A DNA stretch of 64,000 nt, taken from contig JAJCYY010000036.1 of assembly GCA_029262735.1 (NCBI GenBank), positions 1 through 64,000 of the forward strand. The letters run 5' to 3'. The notes under the pieces were generated by a model, which had not been told where the DNA came from, did no database searches, and worked only from the letters and a program-made list of their open reading frames with translations. The DNA comes from Chloroflexota bacterium. GTDB lineage: Bacteria > Chloroflexota > Dehalococcoidia > Lucifugimonadales > Lucifugimonadaceae. A program made the translations under genes and the position numbers. This document shows, one piece after another, positions 62,734-64,000 of this stretch (position 1 is its first letter; every line of letters begins with the position of its first letter).

Positions 62734-63573
62734 ATGGGCGATCTCGTATTTCAGTCCGGCATCCTGACCTTCATTGGCATATTGATCGGTGCGATCGCCT
62801 TCGGGGCGGTCGTCGGCTTTCTGATTAGGAACAGGCGATCGTTGCGACTGGAATCTACCGAATCTACGTCAACCGATGAGAATCTCTATCTGGCCTTTAG
62901 CCGAATCAGTCACCACCTCAAGTCATCGGGCGAGATAGTGCGCGGCCACCTGCGTGGATTTTCGGAGGAGTTGCCTGGCGATGCTGAGCGCTGGAGGGTC
63001 GCCCGGAGAACCATTTTCGACGAGGCGACTCAGATCTCAACACTGGTCGAACGCCTCGACATACTGGTGCGAATCGGCATGACGGACGAACCGTTGGTGA
63101 TGGAGCCGGTAAACATCCCCGGCTTGATTGAGGAGCTAATGATGGGGCTGGCTCCTGCAGCCGACGAAAAAGGAATCGTGCTTGGCAGTGCAGCAGACGC
63201 GTCGGGTGCAGCGCAAAGCATCGTATCGGGTGACCAATCGGCATTGCGGGAGGTGTTCTCAAACATCCTTGAAAATGCAGTCACGCACGGCGGCGCCGGA
63301 TCGGAAGTCACCGCCGAGCTTCGGAGTAGCAATGGAGTCATAAAGGTGCTGATTCGGGACACCGGGTCCGGAATGGACGATACGCAGCTGCGAAATCTGT
63401 TCAAACCAGGAAATCGCGATCACACGCCGGGCATTCGCCGCGGCACAGGGATGGGCCTCTACCTCAGCAAGATGCTGGTTGAGCTGCACGGCGGAACGAT
63501 CAACGCGTCGAGCAAGCCCGGGGAAGGCACCGCCTTTTCAATAGAGCTCCCGTTGAAGAAAGTGGCCGGATAG
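62734..63573 (+). CDS. Sensor histidine kinase
   Basis: A 279-aa kinase with one N-terminal helix (LTFIGILIGAIAFGAVVGFL), a dimerisation/phospho-acceptor segment FSRISHHLKSSGEIV, and a HATPase_c domain: N-box NILENAVTHGG, G1 IRDTGSGMDD, G2 RRGTGMGLYLSKMLVELHGG. No extracellular sensor domain is present, so the signal is cytoplasmic or membrane-derived. It is paired with the regulator just upstream. Confidence 0.88.
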   Translation: MGDLVFQSGILTFIGILIGAIAFGAVVGFLIRNRRSLRLESTESTSTDENLYLAFSRISHHLKSSGEIVRGHLRGFSEELPGDAERWRVARRTIFDEATQISTLVERLDILVRIGMTDEPLVMEPVNIPGLIEELMMGLAPAADEKGIVLGSAADASGAAQSIVSGDQSALREVFSNILENAVTHGGAGSEVTAELRSSNGVIKVLIRDTGSGMDDTQLRNLFKPGNRDHTPGIRRGTGMGLYLSKMLVELHGGTINASSKPGEGTAFSIELPLKKVAG

Positions 63574-63666
63574 CTCGTGCGGTACCAGTGACCAGATTCC
63601 GCGAGGACTCCGCGTGGTTTTCAGGCTTAAGATGCCTTTTTCATCGAGATTGCATGAGGGCACGAA

Positions 63667-64000
63667 ATGCGCAACGGGTTCAGGTCGGCGAACAGGACGA
63701 AGCTCCTGGCTTTCGTCTTTGCAGCGCTGTTCGTGCTGGGCGCGTGTGCCGCGCCAAAGATTGTCACGGTCACACCCGAGACAACTGAAAACGTAGACGC
63801 ACTCGGCACTTCTTCTCCAGGCACACCGGGTCTTCCCGCTTCGATACCCGGAACGCCGTTGCCTCCAACCAAAACTGCCATTCCGGCCACTCCAACGCCC
63901 GTGCCACCGATCGCTTCATTTGAAGTAGACGCACGTTCTGGCACGGCGCCGTTTACAGTACGGTTCAAAGACGCCACCGAAGGTCCGGCACGTACCTTCG
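63667..64000 (+). CDS. PKD-domain lipoprotein, 3' end off window
   Basis: An open frame of 111 codons running off the right edge. Signal peptide with lipobox FVLGACAAP near residue 26, a long Thr/Pro/Ser linker (GTPGLPASIPGTPLPPTKTA), then the start of a PKD domain (IASFEVDARSGTAPFTVRF followed by KDAT). GAGGG lies 7 nt before the ATG. Probably a surface protein; the rest is unseen. Confidence 0.75.
   Translation, partial: MRNGFRSANRTKLLAFVFAALFVLGACAAPKIVTVTPETTENVDALGTSSPGTPGLPASIPGTPLPPTKTAIPATPTPVPPIASFEVDARSGTAPFTVRFKDATEGPARTF

Noticed and set aside
1-64000. CRISPR arrays, rRNA genes, insertion sequences or prophage genes
   Set aside because: No regularly spaced repeats, rRNA stretches, transposases, integrases or phage structural genes were seen.

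Overview
The window looks like a contig of a free-living, GC-rich bacterium, most likely a Chloroflexota lineage of the Dehalococcoidia/SAR202 type. This is inferred from gene content, not from a marker gene: several oligopeptide ABC transporters with lipoprotein binding proteins, hydantoinase/oxoprolinase-like genes, an enolase-superfamily dehydratase, a luciferase-like oxidoreductase, a form II 'CO dehydrogenase' set and a Sec-type nitrous oxide reductase cluster. No rRNA or CRISPR array is present. One tRNA is present: tRNA-Ser(GCU), minus strand, with an encoded CCA.

Layout. 1-5 kb: 5' part of a glycerol-1-phosphate-dehydrogenase-like gene, then peptide transporter 1 (binding protein, DppB, DppC; no ATPases). 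5-13 kb: TIM-barrel sugar isomerase-like gene, tRNA-Ser, an ABC-2 exporter pair, ppc, a MoaD-MoaE fusion, and rpsP with a KH-domain gene behind a near-consensus sigma70 promoter. 13-17.4 kb: coxG divergent from coxS-coxL-coxM. 17.6-24.8 kb (minus): a hydantoinase operon of two tandem hyuB copies and hyuA, with an AT-rich OLD-like ATPase/TOPRIM gene inserted between hyuB and hyuA. 25-35.3 kb (plus): a catabolic run of dehydratase, SDR, CehA/McbA-type hydrolase, hyuA, D-aminoacylase and hyuB, followed by the frameshifted tail of a di-haem peroxidase gene. 35.9-41.7 kb: complete peptide transporter 2 (binding protein, DppB, C, D, F). 42-45.8 kb: luciferase-like oxidoreductase, M19 dipeptidase homologue, sulfatase. 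45.9-49.8 kb: transporter 3, again without ATPases. 50-51 kb: SelA-like PLP enzyme.

51.4-61.3 kb is a nitrous oxide respiration island: nosZ, a NosB-like membrane protein, a single gene fusing NosD to the NosF ATPase, nosY, nosL, a SCO1 copper chaperone and a PCu(A)C protein with an odd cupredoxin-like tail. A Crp/Fnr regulator and a lipoprotein cytochrome c stand on the other side of nosZ. Two perfect TGTGA-N6-TCACA palindromes lie between nosZ and the regulator. The right end holds a response regulator, a histidine kinase and the start of a PKD-domain lipoprotein.

How it fits together: the transporters and hydrolases suggest scavenging of peptides, cyclic amides and D-amino-acid derivatives. 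The cox-like hydroxylase and MoaDE belong to molybdenum-cofactor metabolism. The nos island would let the cell use N2O as an electron acceptor under Crp/Fnr-type control. The strongest novelty candidates are the NosD-NosF fusion, the nuclease-like gene embedded in the hydantoinase operon, and the seemingly permuted cupredoxin tail.
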